Assembly: GCA_000697475.1 (NCBI GenBank)
Contig: JNEU01000898.1
Location: forward strand, 62,001 to 126,000
From: Lichtheimia corymbifera B2541
Taxonomy: Eukaryota > Mucoromycota > Mucoromycetes > Mucorales > Lichtheimiaceae
Direction: 5' to 3'
Length of the DNA: 64,000 nt
A program made the translations under genes and the position numbers. Shown here piece by piece: positions 45,740 through 58,902 of this stretch (positions are counted from its first letter, which is position 1; every line of letters begins with the position of its first letter). Under the pieces are notes generated by a model. That model was not told the DNA's origin. It saw nothing but the letters and a program-made list of their open reading frames with translations, and made no database searches.

Positions 45740-48125
45740 ATATTACCCTCCGCATCTTTTATCACTCAATAATAAATCGTGGCTCTCGCTTAATACTACT
45801 TGTATCTACACAATATCACAGGTTTCTTTATGCAAACATTCTTTATAAACAAAGATGCGACATGCGATAATGCACATGTATATCAAAAAAAGGAAAAGCA
45901 TGCATATCTTGAGGGGCTTTGGGGAGTCAAGGAGGTAAACAAGGGAGCAAATAATTGTAAATATTTGGCATGTCCCATCTTAAGACATGAAAACATGGTA
46001 AAGGGAGTAGACAGAGATCACTCGTTTCATTTTATGTCTGACAAATGGTGCAGCCTTGTTTATTTTGCTTTCCTCTTCATAATCGCTGTCATTATTGATC
46101 GATCAAGCCGGAAGTCCATTCCTGGATGTTGATGGTTTTGTGTGGTTTCTCCCCCCCTTCGTGTGTTGCTTTTTCAAACACTGCATTAAAGTAGTGGAAA
46201 GATCTGTGTATGTAAATAGAAACCGTTATACTATTACTATGCGGGCTGTACATAGTATAATATGCCACCTAATTCAGCCTTTCAGTGCGTCTCGCGAGGT
46301 AGCTACATCAAAAGGGACATGTCATGTATATGGGTATAATGCGTCATCAAGCGAGATATTTAGGTTTACCCTATCAAAGAACCAAATATTACAATGACAA
46401 CAAAGAAAACGGAAGTGCTAGAACGACAATGAAACCTCAACGATCATCACAAATAGTAGCACATGGATTGCTCACAAAGGGCTCTCAACCATGATACTCA
46501 TCATGGTCTTTTTAAGGTGTCAGCAACCAAGGAGTGGTATGATGGGGAGAAGAAAGAGTTGTGTGAGACAAAATGATGGACGAGAACATCCAGTTTGTTT
46601 ATATCTGCAAGGTGGATGTGGCTATTTCTGTAACTACAGAGAATGAGAAAATGTCTTTTGAGGAGAACGGTGAGCTGATGGATTGATGGGTTGCCTTTAT
46701 AGAGCCTTGATATGATGAATGGGCATACAGAGGGTTGTCAACTAGTTGTTGTTTTTTATGTCTGGGATCAATTGAAGGTTCTGAGGGAAATGCACAGAAT
46801 CTTGAAAGGAATAAAATGTGATATGCAAAAAGAATGCTGGATCGTTAGCAGTGATTTTTCAATAAGCAATCCACCAAAGACAACTTGCTTGTGTGACCCA
46901 TAAAAGGATACTGGTGTATCACGGAGACCACTACATAGCAGTGGAGCCATTGAATGTTCCCAAGCAACCGATCCAAAGTCGCATGTTACCACAGGTATCC
47001 AAGGAATGGGACTCTTGCTATTTGCACTACCTGGTCTTGCACCATTCCAGATCTATGTAACCCCGATTGCTCAACTGTAGCAGGCCTCCATACGTGTATT
47101 ACCGGCTTCAGGTCGTGCTCGCATGCATACATTTTATCAAAGCAATAGATCCTCCATGCGCCAATTCCCCTGTAAAGCGGTGTCATGTTTGAATAAAGCG
47201 GATGAAACAAAAGGATGCATGTTTGCAGTTACGAGCATGCCACGGTTACCAATGAAGACTTATTCCGGGACTATCCCCGTTCTTAGACCAATGATGATGA
47301 TGTATTGATGATTTCCTATTTCATAACGTCACCGCAAAATGGTCCCCTATGCTTGACTATCCAACCAAACAATGAAAGCATCAATGAATACAAAATCAAC
47401 GGGGAGGTTGGACTAGTTACAATAATACTATTACTCATCAGACGATTCACATTTCTGGATCAAAAGAGTCGGATTATCCAACCGGCTGGTCACAAACTGC
47501 TAGTGGTTATGTGTATGTGCAACGAAAACATCCTCAACATCCTCAACATCATCATGTAATCTCTGTTTTGATCCATTTCAACCTGCCGATAACCATGTAA
47601 CTATGTATCCTGCATTGTTACCTTTATGAAGGGCTTGATTATATCCATCAACTAGCAAGACACACGTGGTTGTCAATAGCGAGTGAATTTACATTGATGA
47701 CAGGACAAATGAACTTGATTTAGGTGATGATAGTATGATCCATCTCTCTATTTCTGTACCCATTCTCCTCAGGATTTTGTGTGCACTTTCAACATAAATA
47801 TGACGCTTTGATTCTTTTAACATGGTACACCTATGGTTATATATGCATGTTTTTGTTTCTGCAAAATAGTATACGCGCCACAAACACTTTAAATATACGC
47901 GATCTTTCGCAGCGGTAGCACTGGCAGACAAACCCAAAGTCCGCAGGGGCCATCCAATTTAAACTTTAGGATCACACTTGCCGCCCTTGTATCCTCGGTA
48001 TCTCTTTTGCTCTCTTCCACTTTTCCAGTAACAAGTGAGTCTTCCCCTTATAGCTTGCTTTTTTACTTGACTTTTATAGTGTTTATTATTGAGCAGCGAC
48101 TGATTCTATACATTAGGAACTCAAC
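45740..48125. other. 2.4 kb gene-free interval between tubulin and ERG20
   Basis: No convincing exon on either strand. A probable 5' UTR intron of ERG20 lies at the right end: 'caa|gtgagt' near 48033 to 'cattag' near 48116. Nothing else recognised. Confidence 0.45.
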
Positions 48126-49745
48126 ATGGTCGCCATCAAGTTGCAGAAAGAAGAAAACCGTAAAGCCTTTCTTGACGTCTTCCCAACCCTCGCTGAAGAG
48201 GTCCTTGCCGAGCTTCGCAAGTACAACATGCCTGAAGACGCTTACAACTGGACAAAGCAGGTACTATTCTCATCATCTCGATTCCCAATTGCACAAGAGT
48301 CTGACATGTCATTTGCCCTTTTCTCTACTCTGTTAGAATCTGGAATACAACGTTCCTGGTGGTAAGTGGGGAGTGTGTGGTTTTTGAGGAATAGAGACAA
48401 ATGCTCGGGCATGCGTGTGGATACATCTTACTGACGATGTGGGTTGATATGTACAGGCAAATTGAACCGTGGTCTCTCGGTTGTCGATACCATCCGCATT
48501 CTCAAGGGCGATGCAGTCACTGACGATGATATCTTCAAGGCTACTGTTCTCGGCTGGCTTGTTGAATTCGTATGTTTTATTGATTGGCTACATGGGAAAT
48601 GTGAAAAAGGAGAATGACAAGGACTTGGATATGCTAATTCGTTCTTTCAACATGCAGCTTCAAGCCTTCTTCCTTGTTTCCGATGATATCATGGATGCTT
48701 CGATCACCCGTCGTGGACAGCCTTGTTGGTACCGCAAGGATGGTGTTGGTATGGTTGCAATCAATGATGCCTTCATCCTCGAATCTTGCATCTACATCTT
48801 CCTCAAGAAGTATTTCAAATCTACCGATTATTACATTGATCTTGTTGAACTGTTCCACGAGGTATGTATAATTAAGAGGTGCATGGTTTTGTGCGAGGGG
48901 GGGTGTTCCTTTATTCACTGGGGAAAGAGAAAGATGGTAACAGAGACATTGATTGATCTGGGAACTGATGACATCTGTACTATAGGTCACATTCCAAACT
49001 GAGTTGGGTCAATTGTGCGATTTGATTACTGCACCCGAAGACAACGTTGACTTGAACAAGTTTTCCATTGCCAAGTAAGGTTCAAACTCTAAAACAGGTT
49101 ATCACGCATACTCACAAATAATCCTGCAGGCACCATTTCATTGTCGTTTACAAGACTGCTTACTATTCCTTCTATCTCCCAGTGGCTTTGGCTATGCACA
49201 TGGTAAGTAATGACTGGGATAGGTCGAGAATGATATTGATAAAGTGTGGGCTTTGTTCAATCTAGGCTGGTGTCAAGAACGAGAGCGCTTTCCAAAAAGC
49301 CCAGGATATCTTGATTCCTCTTGGTGAATATTTCCAAGTTCAGGATGATTACCTCGACTGCTATGGCGATCCCGCCTTTATTGGAAAGATCGGCACTGAT
49401 ATTCAGGATAACAAGTGCAGCTGGTTGATCAATCAAGCCCTTGCCAAGGCTAACCCTGAACAACGCAAAATTCTCGATGTAAGTTTGTTCCCCGATACAC
49501 ATACAGCTTATGCTCACATGATATGCTTAATCCAATAGGAAAACTATGGCAAGAAGGATGCTGCTGCTGAAGCCAAGATCAAGGATTTGTACCGCGAGAT
49601 GGATATTGAAGGCCTTTACAAGGCATACGAAGAGGAGTCGTACAAGAAAATCTCGGGCTTGATTGGTGAGCTGGACGAAAGTGTTGGTGTCAAGAAGGCG
49701 GTGTTTACCGAATTCATGGACAAGATCTACAAGCGCACAAAATAG
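48126..49745 (+). CDS. ERG20: Farnesyl pyrophosphate synthase
   Basis: Makes geranyl- and farnesyl-diphosphate from IPP and DMAPP in the mevalonate pathway for sterols, ubiquinone and prenylation. Eight exons (48126-48260, 48337-48361, 48457-48569, 48658-48861, 48986-49074, 49130-49202, 49266-49478, 49539-49745) total 1059 bases, 352 residues, the usual size. First Asp-rich motif '[20 protein letters not shown]' (DDxxD) and second '[13 protein letters not shown]' (DDxxD). '[13 protein letters not shown]' and the C-terminal '[13 protein letters not shown]' fit as well. The second exon is only 25 bases. A 5' UTR intron probably precedes the start. Confidence 0.97.
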
Positions 49746-50284
49746 AGTTTTTTCCTTCTCTCATCTTGTAATTTGCATTCCCTTCCATAATAGCCTAAGC
49801 TTCTAATACACATTATATACATCGTCTCGAAGGAAAGAGGGGAGGGGTAATGTGGGCTTGATTATTCATAGCTGGTATGTGAGTTCTGGAGGCACATCAT
49901 CACCAGTGATGCACGTACAATTCTCATCATGTTGGATGCATTGTGCACTGTATGTTACCAATATTCAGATATGAAGGATCATTTGGGCAGACCCTTCATT
50001 GATCGCGTTATAAGCGAACCTGGGATAATAAAGGGGATATTACATAGCATCTACATTTTATGGTAAGGTGGGCAACAGGTGCTTCGCTTGAACCAATTCA
50101 ACTCAAGGTATGGAAAAAAAGAACTCCATGTCTTGGATCATGCATGGTTAAGCAGTGGTTATCACCCGGGTTGCTCGCTTCGTTTATAAACTTTCGATTT
50201 CTCGTTATATGGCTTAATGTTCATTTTTACCTTGTGGAATACTGATGCATAAGCTTACACGTTTATACAACCCGTTACATCCTC
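49746..50284. other. Gene-free flank between ERG20 and composite repeat 3
   Basis: About 540 bases with no gene seen. Confidence 0.45.
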
Positions 50285-51725
50285 TCATTCAACCTTTATA
50301 ATTTAAGTATGGGGCCTTTAATAGAACAAGTTAATAAGCGTGTCTGAGAGCACATTATATGAAAGTTTTCAAGCTGGGCCATCTCCGGGGTGGGTTGCTG
50401 GTTCAACTACCCTACTTACGCTCTCGTCCATCATCTCTCCTGCATTTGGGTCCCCGACATGCATAATTCTCATAATGAAGCATGTGGTTTTGAAATGAAT
50501 GAAGTTGATCAGCATGACTCAGCGAACCTTCTTACCAAGTTTCATGTTCGAAATGGGTAATCCCAAGGTAATTCATATTACTTGACATCTCATGATTTTC
50601 GACGGGTACCCAATTTCCGACCACCATAGTAAATCCCACATTATACCCTCCCTTTCCTAATTTTCAAATGAAGCATGAGGTCTTTATGAGAACGAAATTG
50701 ATCAGCATGTCCAAGTGCACGTTGTGTGAAAGTTTCAAGTTTGTGGTGGGCCATCTCGAGGTTATGGATCGCCCACCCTACATATAATACCCTTCATTCA
50801 TCGTCGGACGCCCCCATTTTATTTCTCACAATGAAGCATACGGTTTTTAAATGAATGAAGTTGATCAGCATGTCGAAGCCCGACCGGCTGACCAAGTTTG
50901 GAGTTTGAGATGAACAACCGCGGGGTTGTGCACTATACACCCTCCTTGCGCTCCGTCCGTCCTGTTTTTGGGCCGTCCGATTCATTGGAACATCATAATG
51001 AAGTATGCGATTTTTAAATGAATGGAATTGATCAGCATGACTCAGAGAACCTTCTTACCAAGTTTCAAGTGCGAGATGGGGAATCCCAAGAAACTACATA
51101 CTAATTGACTTTTTCATAAATCCGGCGCTTTCCGAATTTCCCTCCGCCATAGTCAATCCCACATTATGCTCTCCTTTTCGAAATTTTCAAATGAAGTGTG
51201 TGTTCTTTATTAATACAAAGTTGTTCAGCATGACCTAGAGCATATTGTGTGCAAGTTTGAGGTTCGAGACAGACAATCCCAGTATCATGCATTGATATCA
51301 GTGTATATGGATATGTCTGACTGCCTGACCAATTTAATTTCCAGCTCTTCCACTCCACTCTTCTTGTCCCTTCTTCCCATTTTCAACTGTTGTCCCATTC
51401 AAGCACAACTACAACTGCGAACGATTGTCCTACTTCAACCCATCATGTCCTTTCTACAACTCGCTTGATCCGATAATCTTTGACTGAATGGCAACTCCAT
51501 GGCGTGTACACCCCACTGGAACACCCGCGTTTCTTGACACTCCACCTTCTCTTGTACAATGCTCTACCACAATCAAACGTAACATCGTTCATTCCAGCAG
51601 TTGCCATTAGTAAGGTCTTACTCCAACGTCTCAAGTTATTTGCAGCAGCTTGTCTTTCAGCCTTTTCACGTGGACAGCAGATAGCCATTGTGTAGAAGCA
51701 GCTTTATTTTCGCGTAGAAACTTCA
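50285..51725 (+). repeat. Composite repeat, copy 3
   Basis: Monomer cores start near 50310, 50475, 50668, 50831, 50997 and 51190 (spacings about 165, 193, 163, 166, 193). Pyrimidine-rich part B spans about 51325-51720 with 'gcgaacgattgtcctacttc', 'ctttgactgaatggcaactc' and 'ggacagcagatagccattgt'. The first half (to about 50900) is close to copy 1, the second (from about 51040) close to copy 2, so the copy is a mosaic. Part C seems replaced: sequence beyond 51725 is not clearly related to the other copies. Confidence 0.85.
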
Positions 51726-52402
51726 ATACATACGACTTCTTATGGATAAGGATATGAATATTGATTTCATGTATGGGATGGAAGGAATTGAGTAGATACA
51801 ATGCGTGGAAAAAGAGTGTATCCATCATTAACTTGGCTATTATGCTTGATGCCATCATCCTGAATGGTTGATGCAGCCAAGTAACCTACTTCACTCACTA
51901 TTCCGTGGAAGCTATTATCATTATCCTCTGTGCAATCTGGCAACCATGTACAACGTTCATCCCACTCCATGTTTTGACACGCCATGCGTCATATAATTCA
52001 CCATCATGCACCTTTGCACAAATCACGCCCAAAGGATAGATCTCTGCGCACCCCCATTGGCTCAATTCGTTGTACACCCCTCAATCTATCTCTTGTAAAT
52101 GATGTTGAATTAAAAGGTTATCTTTACTAATACGAGATTGCGTTGCCAACCATTACTAAGTTTCTAAGCGCAAAAGATCTTCTAACTCGTTGCGTACGGG
52201 GATTGGATGCATTGTATCATAGAAAAGTTGTGTTATAACAAACGCATGAGGATTGGAGAATAAGAGGTGATGGGGCAAAACGCCAGTAGGTAAGGTTGTG
52301 ATGACCAGGCAACATTTTCTATTACCCCCCCTTCTAGCAAATCCCGCATTGACAGTTAGATGTCACATGTCATGGTTTTATTAAAGACAACCCGGAAAAT
52401 CT
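51726..52402. other. Gene-free sequence after composite repeat 3
   Basis: No gene recognised up to the end of the PTGR3-like gene. Minor similarity in composition to part C of the other copies. Confidence 0.4.
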
Positions 52403-53813
52403 TTAAATCTTAGAATCGTTTGAGTTGAGTGGGACTACGACCTTTCCAAGGTTCTTTCCAGATTGTAGGTATTCTACGGCGTCCACGATTTGCTCAATGC
52501 CCTTGAATCCACCATTATCTAGCTCGACCTTGAGTTTGCCTTGGTTGATCAACTCGATTAATCGCGACATATGCTCGCCCCAAAGTTCTTTGTAATCGGG
52601 CAAGAAGAAACCAGCAACTGTACGAGAACGACCAAGCAACTGGATGGTGCTCAGCTGATCACCGGCCATACCCCCTTTGCTTGAATAGGTAGCCATCATG
52701 CCAATGACGATCAAACGACCCTTCGTAGCGAGACTAGCATTCCACGAAAACTCAAATTAGAATATGCCTTTACATTTATGGGTATCCATCCAGTTACCTC
52801 TTCAAGCAAATGTCAAAGAATTTGCCTCCAACACTTTCAAAGATAATATCGATGCCCTTTGGATATTCCTTTCTTAGCACGGTCTTGAAATCCTCCTTCT
52901 TATAATTGATAACCCTGTCACAGCCGAGGTCCTTATATAAATGATCTCGTGAGCCACATGAAGAAACGTAATAAAAGTATCCTCGCCTTACCTTCAACAT
53001 GGCCACCTTGTCATCACTGCTGCAAGTACCGATCACGTGATTACCAGCAAGCTTGGCCAATTGAACAGCGAATTGGCCGGCACCTCCAGCTGCAGCTGTC
53101 ACCAACACAGTTTCACCCGAAGTCATTCTACCGGTTTGCTCCAAAGCAAGCGACGAAGTAAGACCTGATGTTTGTAGTGCAAGAAGTTCGGGGCGAGCAT
53201 TCTAGATAAATCGATTTGGTATCAGGGTCTCGTATTCCATTTATACTCATGCAACAATATACTCACAGGAACCGGAGCAAGAGCACGTGGTGATGCGATA
53301 AGGTATTCAGCGAATGCACCGTATTGTCTATACGAGATGTTCAGTAACACTAATAGCCATAATCCCCTTGTTTGCATACTTACGCCACCAACACGTAGGA
53401 TCCAATCTTATCCTTGGTAACCTTATCTCCAACAGCAACGATCTGTCCGAGGGCTTCGAATCCAACATCGAAAGGACTAGATAAGATAGAAAGAGAGAGG
53501 GCTTAATGGTCATGCGCCTTATTAGCATTTGCGTCTACTCACGGCTTAATACCGGGTATATATTTGCCGTTGGTGAAGTTCACGTCTGAAGCGTTGACAC
53601 CCAAGTGCAGAGTCTTGACAATGACTTGATGCAGCTTGAGCTTTGCAAGGAGATCGTCGTAGCTGACAGTGAGGAGGCGTGTCACCTTACGAAAGTCATT
53701 ACCAATCTCGATTGCTTGGTATTTCTTGAAGGTAGTTGGTTGGGTCGCACTTTCAGTATTGAATGAGAAAACTGAGTCATGCCACGTATTTCTTGTTGCG
53801 CCATTTACCTCAT
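52403..53813 (-). CDS. PTGR3/ZADH2-like NADPH-dependent quinone or enone reductase
   Basis: Member of the MDR superfamily without catalytic zinc. Exon 1 (53809-53813) gives Met and two bases of Ser; a 61-base intron follows, and exon 2 begins 'SATQPTTFKKYQAIEIGNDF'. Then 'LHLGVNASDVNFTNGKYIP', 'FDVGFEALGQIVAVGDKV', 'QYGAFAEYLIASPRAL', the NADPH motif 'VTAAAGGAGQFAVQLAKLAG' (AxxGxxG), 'HVIGTCSSDDKVAMLK', 'GCDRVINYKKEDFKTVLRKE', 'SVGGKFFDICLK' and 'ATKGRLIVIGMMA'. These match human PTGR3 segment for segment as I remember it. PTGR3 reduces 15-keto prostaglandins; the fungal substrate is unknown, probably a small enone or quinone. Exon junctions inside are not individually checked. Confidence 0.85.
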
Positions 53814-54347
53814 GTTGAAAAGGTTGGGAAGAGGGAGAGGCTATCACCAGTGAACCGGCGACGTCTTAATAACATAAAGAAGTGCTTTATAAGCATAATT
53901 CACAAAGTCCGAGGATGAGAACATTTACATCCTCCCTCGGCATTCCCGGTACCACATTGGTTGCTGCATATCTGATTATTCATGCTGTATTTACGTTGCC
54001 TCTTGATAACAAATCCATAGCTTTATTAAAATATTGGAGTGCACAATGACTACCTACTACCTCTTGGTTTAAATCCTCGTTGATTCTTATGAGCAGCCCT
54101 CTCGTTTTCCACGTGCCTGTTGCATTGATCCTTGGACAAATTTGATCTTTGTGGTATCAAATTGATTTATAGTATAAAGACACAAAGCATACATGATGTA
54201 TTACCACTATCAGGATAGGTAGGCATCCTTTAGGGCAAGGCTGACAATGAACCATGAACAGGTCACGTGATAGAAAATCCCGCCCCTTTTTAGGTGCAGG
54301 GTCGGCGACACAAGGCCTTCCGTATTGTTTAGCTTTTTGCTGTCAAA
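53814..54347. other. Divergent promoter region (reductase / mitochondrial TyrRS)
   Basis: About 530 bases with no gene seen. Confidence 0.5.
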
Positions 54348-56240
54348 ATGTTCAGACGTGCCATTCAATCGCGCCCATTGGGCGTCTTACCTCGAAGTAT
54401 ACACAATGCCTTCTATTCAACTGCTGTACATACCCGAAACGTTGTCGAGGAAATGACCGATCGAGGCCTTCTTGCACAAATCACAAGGTAAGGAATATAC
54501 ACAATACTACTTGTAAAGAAGCATACTCTAATAGATACTTTATTGTACATACAGTCCAGATCTTTTACGTCGAACACAATCATCGACGGGTATCTACTGT
54601 GGGGTGGATCCAACAGCAAAGAGCTTGCATCTTGGTAACCTTGTCACTCTTATGGGATTACTGCATTTCGGTATCCATGGACACCAGGCGATAGCACTAG
54701 TAAGTAGCCTAGGAGACTGAATGTATTGTGTCTTGAAGACTAACACAAAATGCAAAAAGGTGGGCGGTGCAACAGGCAGCATTGGAGATCCTTCAGGCCG
54801 GAAATCGGAACGCGTGCCATTGACGAGAGATGTATTGGAGCAGAATGTCGCTGGCATTGAAAGACAGATCCACCGATTCTTTGAAAATGGAACGACCTAT
54901 GCCGCTCGACATGGATATCCTTCAGCTACCAAACCACCCAAAGTGCTCAACAATTACGATTGGTTCAGTGGAATGAGTGCTCTCGAGTTCCTTGGTGACG
55001 TTGGACGCTATGCACGTGTCAATACGATGTTGGGAAAAGAAAGGTAGACATTTCACTTGGATCAAAAGCACCCGAGAATTAGCGTCACTGATTGGCTGGA
55101 TCAAGTGTCAAGAGTCGAATCGAAAGCACGCAAGGCATCAGCTTCACCGAATTCTCCTATCAGCTACTTCAAGCTTACGACTTTTGGTACCTGTATCAAA
55201 ATCATGAATGTCGAGTACAGGTAAGGTTGGATTAGTACTTGGAAGTGTACTGTAATTAAGCCATTGAATTCATCATAGCTTGGTGGAAGCGACCAATGGG
55301 GCAATATCACAGCTGGCATTGACATGATCAATCGGAAACGAGGTTTAGTTGAAGAAGAGAGACTTGAGGATCGAGCCTTTGGAATCACCATCCCACTGCT
55401 TTTAACCTCGTCTGGCGAGAAATTCGGCAAATCAGCAGGCAACGCTGTTTGGCTAGATGAAACTATGACCAGCTTTTTCGATTTCTATCAGGTACACCTC
55501 TCTTATCTTTTGGCGCTTCTATATCGATTCATTCACCAATCAATTACATCGACATAGTTTTTCATGAAGACAGCAGATGACGATGTTGCCAAGTATCTTT
55601 CCATGTTTACTCTTCTTCAACGAGATCATATCAAGGAAATCATGCATGAACATCAGGTGAGAAGGATTGAATCACAAATGGTCTTTTAATAACATGTAAA
55701 ATGATCAATTAGAAAAACCCAGAGAACCGGCTCGCACAACAAGAACTCGCAAATCAAACAACTGAGCTCGTCCATGGAGGTTTGTATTGGGATATTGAGA
55801 CTGTAGATGTGATGTTCATATATTTCAATAGCGGATGGTCTGCACAAGGCTCAAACGGCAACCAAGGTGTTATTCGGTGGTGATTTGGGATCTGTCACTG
55901 GTGAAGAAATTGTGCAAGCTTTCAAGGATGATTCAAGTCGCCTCGTTCGATTGGATCGTAGTCAGGTCATTGGGTCAGGATTGGATGGTATCGCCACGTT
56001 GGCAAAGGCAACCAAATCCAAATGTAAGTTACTATTCCTAGATTGTCTGAAATCTCTTTTAACATTGCTGTTATGGTTTTAGCTGATGCCCAAAAAAGGA
56101 TCAAAGCAGGCGGTCTGTACCTGAATAATGCGCGCGTTGCCGATCCACGCTATAAGGTGGCCGAGTCGGATCTTCTTGATGGACAAGTGTGTGTCATCCG
56201 CTGCGGCAAATCTTCATACCATCTTGTTCACGTTGTATAG
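54348..56240 (+). CDS. MSY1: Mitochondrial tyrosyl-tRNA synthetase
   Basis: Charges tRNA-Tyr in mitochondria; class I, bacterial type. Nine exons (54348-54487, 54555-54699, 54760-55043, 55106-55220, 55279-55491, 55558-55656, 55713-55779, 55832-56023, 56083-56240) total 1413 bases, 470 residues. Presequence [20 protein letters not shown]. '[17 protein letters not shown]' contains the HIGH-type box (HLGN). Then '[19 protein letters not shown]', '[20 protein letters not shown]', '[18 protein letters not shown]', and the KMSKS-type loop '[20 protein letters not shown]'. The C-terminal S4-like RNA-binding domain is '[14 protein letters not shown]' with '[18 protein letters not shown]'. Convergent with the GT15 gene (74 bases apart). 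Confidence 0.96.
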
Positions 56241-56314
56241 AATAATGATACAAGTCGTATTTTAATAAATTAATTTGCATGGAAAAAGAAAGCTAGTGCG
56301 ATGGATTATCTCAA

Positions 56315-57840
56315 TTATGTAGCTGTAATTCGATATGGAGCGGTGTTGTTGTAGTACGTGAATTCATTCCATACAAATGAAGGATCTACACGTTGCCTAT
56401 AACGAGTTGCACAGCTCCAGCCATCCCAATCTGTAGATAACATTATCAATACCATGACTATAAAGCTGTTATTTGAACATACCAAAATTCTCGTTAGCAT
56501 TGCAGTGGCACTTGTTTTGCAAATAAGATTCGGTAGGGCAGTGCATGAGAGGATTATGTTTGTAGCCGATGTCATTGAAGAAGTGGACTTCCTCCTTTCT
56601 CAAAAACATAGCGACAGCCAATGAGTGTACTGGCGCATCACCCCATCTATGAAACCAAAACGTTGTCAGCGATGCGTGGAGCTTACCGTAGTTATAATGT
56701 GATAGCCCTTACCTTTCGTAGAAGAAACCACCAGCTCGATCGAGGTACTCAAAGTAATCCATGTATCTCTTGCTTCTTAGGAAATCAAGCGAACCGATCT
56801 ACCATAAATGTTGGATGGTTAACATATTAAGGGGTGGAGTGCAAGCATGCATAATCTTTACCTCGAAATTTGACCAAAAATGGCAGCCGTTGTACGTGAG
56901 GAATCCATCGTCTGTGAGCCATGGCATCAAGCTACCAGACCCTCTGATTATGTAGTCAGGATGCTTTCTTATGAATTCTTGGGTGGTTTCCCATAGAGTT
57001 GGAATGGTCTCCGGGTACTCAGTCAATGAAAGGGTCCAACCTGTCATCCCATTGGCTGATGAGATTAGGATGATCAATGCGCATAGCTCACATCCTTACC
57101 GTATTTGTAGTCGTTATCCTTCATCATTTGGAAGACGTCGTAATCAATATCACAGAAATATTGTACGTCTGGTTCAACACGCCTTTTGCATTACACCAAT
57201 TAGCAAATAACGCCAACACAGGAATCAACATAAACGATACATACCAATAGTACTCAAAGTCATCCAGCAAAGGATGGCGGAAAAAGAAGCCAGATTGGAA
57301 ACGGCACATATGACGGTAAGATTCGCTGCCACCATAAATGATGTTGCGGCTTGCCATATCCTGACGGCATTCAGCAGCATAGGTTTCATTGATATACGAT
57401 GGATAGCCCCACATGGATGGATCAATCTTGCCATAATAAGTTTCACCTTTGGTAAGCGATTTTGTCAATGTCTTGAATTCGGTTGTAAAGTCTTGTTCGT
57501 TCAAAAACACGTATGGATAATTGAACTTGTGGTTGAAACGATCCTCTACTTGGCGCATGGCGTATCGCACACCTGTCAAATCACTGTTACGTGCTAGGAT
57601 AACGAATGCTGCCTTGACGCGATTTGGATTTGTCGCTTGTACAGCTTGCTCTTGCATTGGTCGTCGTTGAAAATCTTCGATTGAAAGTTCATTCAAATTG
57701 GTGATAGGTCGTCCACCACGGTTGGCAGCTGATGGTGTAGTGCTGACACCTGCCGGTAGGAAAAAGTACGCTACAATCATAAGTGCAGTCAATGCACCCA
57801 CGATCTGGATACCAAGTGTCTGACGCCTCTTTGACATCAT
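56315..57840 (-). CDS. GT15 (KRE2/MNT1-type) alpha-1,2-mannosyltransferase, canonical copy
   Basis: Golgi mannosyltransferase of glycoprotein mannan synthesis. The true start is the ATG at 57840 ([12 protein letters not shown]); the frame upstream of it lacks an ATG. TM helix '[19 protein letters not shown]', then '[20 protein letters not shown]', '[20 protein letters not shown]', '[20 protein letters not shown]', '[20 protein letters not shown]', '[14 protein letters not shown]', '[13 protein letters not shown]', '[10 protein letters not shown]' and '[20 protein letters not shown]'. The active-site Glu (FEV), CDIDYD box and [13 protein letters not shown] box are intact. Cys-rich C-terminus (HCPTES, CHCNAN) and '[10 protein letters not shown]' at the end. 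It is a paralogue of the gene at 38264. Confidence 0.93.
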
Positions 57841-58220
57841 CTTGCTGGAATGTTTCAAAGAAGCCGTGTCTTTGCTCTGATGATTTCAATCAACTTGCTT
57901 TTATATTTGGGATGCCGTTGTCATTATTCTAACATTACCAGCTATGCATGGTATGTGCACTGAATTTGACACCAAGCAGATCAGTTTTAATTACAACAAC
58001 AGCATGCTTCCATGGTGCCTCCCCCTTTTCCTCCCTTTCTTATTGGCCTCATCAACGATGATAATAAATCCTTTTTCAGTTGACATCATCATAGTGTGCG
58101 TTGTCAGAGTTGCTTCGAGGCGTTGTTAATGCATGCATGCCCATGGCTGTAAAAGAAGAATGCAGAAGAATGTGATATTCAATACTTTTTGTTTATTCAT
58201 ACACACGTTGGTAGCAGTAT
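57841..58220. other. Intergenic region between GT15 gene and GLO1
   Basis: About 380 bases with no gene seen. Confidence 0.5.
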
Positions 58221-58902
58221 TTAGATTGGCATAGGACCCTTAGTGGGGTTTTGGATGATCTATACGTGACAATCGATGAGTATCGATGAATCGTTTTGCA
58301 TAAGCCATAGATAAGCAACTCACCTCAACCCAGTAATCATCAGGGTCAGCAATGAAAGCAATATGCTTCATCTTTCCATCCTGAAGACGCTTGACAAACT
58401 TGACCTTTAATTCCTCAAATCGCTCACAAGCCTTTTGGATGTCATCCACAACAACAGCGATATGGCCAAAACCACGGCCAGGTTCCTTGTTGCCATTGGA
58501 ATAAGCAAAGTCGGCATCATTCTCGGTGCCCCAGTTGCTATATATCGCCATTGATTAATAAGCTTGCCATTAAGGAAGAACTATAGTCCGTACGCATAAC
58601 TTACTGGGTCAACTCAAGGACACCGGGAATACTGAAAACAAGCTTCTTCTTTTCTTCCTCGGACTCGGGAACCTTGTCAACGTAGGCCAAGAAGTATAAG
58701 GTGAACTTGCCACCTTCATTGTCAGAGGTGGTGATCAACCTATATGCAATGTCATTTGGTGAGCTTGGTCCTCGACGTGACGCCGGGGTAGCAAGAGTGC
58801 TTACTTCATGCCAAGGACATCCTGATAAAACTTCAAAGAAGCCTTGGGATCCTTGACACGGATCATAGTGTGGTTGAAGACGTAGGTGGAGGGGTTTGAC
58901 AT
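58221..58902 (-). CDS. GLO1: Glyoxalase I (lactoylglutathione lyase)
   Basis: Converts the methylglyoxal-glutathione hemithioacetal to S-lactoylglutathione using Zn. From the ATG at 58902: '[20 protein letters not shown]', '[20 protein letters not shown]', '[20 protein letters not shown]', '[20 protein letters not shown]', '[19 protein letters not shown]'. The metal ligands expected for the family can be seen: His (FNHTMIRV), Glu (GVLELT), His (GFGHIAV), Glu (DYWVEI). Last exon is short: after 'DDYWVE' an intron (GTGAGT...ATAG) and '[12 protein letters not shown]'. Single-domain length, about 170 residues. The upstream ATG at 58983 lies in the 5' UTR. Confidence 0.95.
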
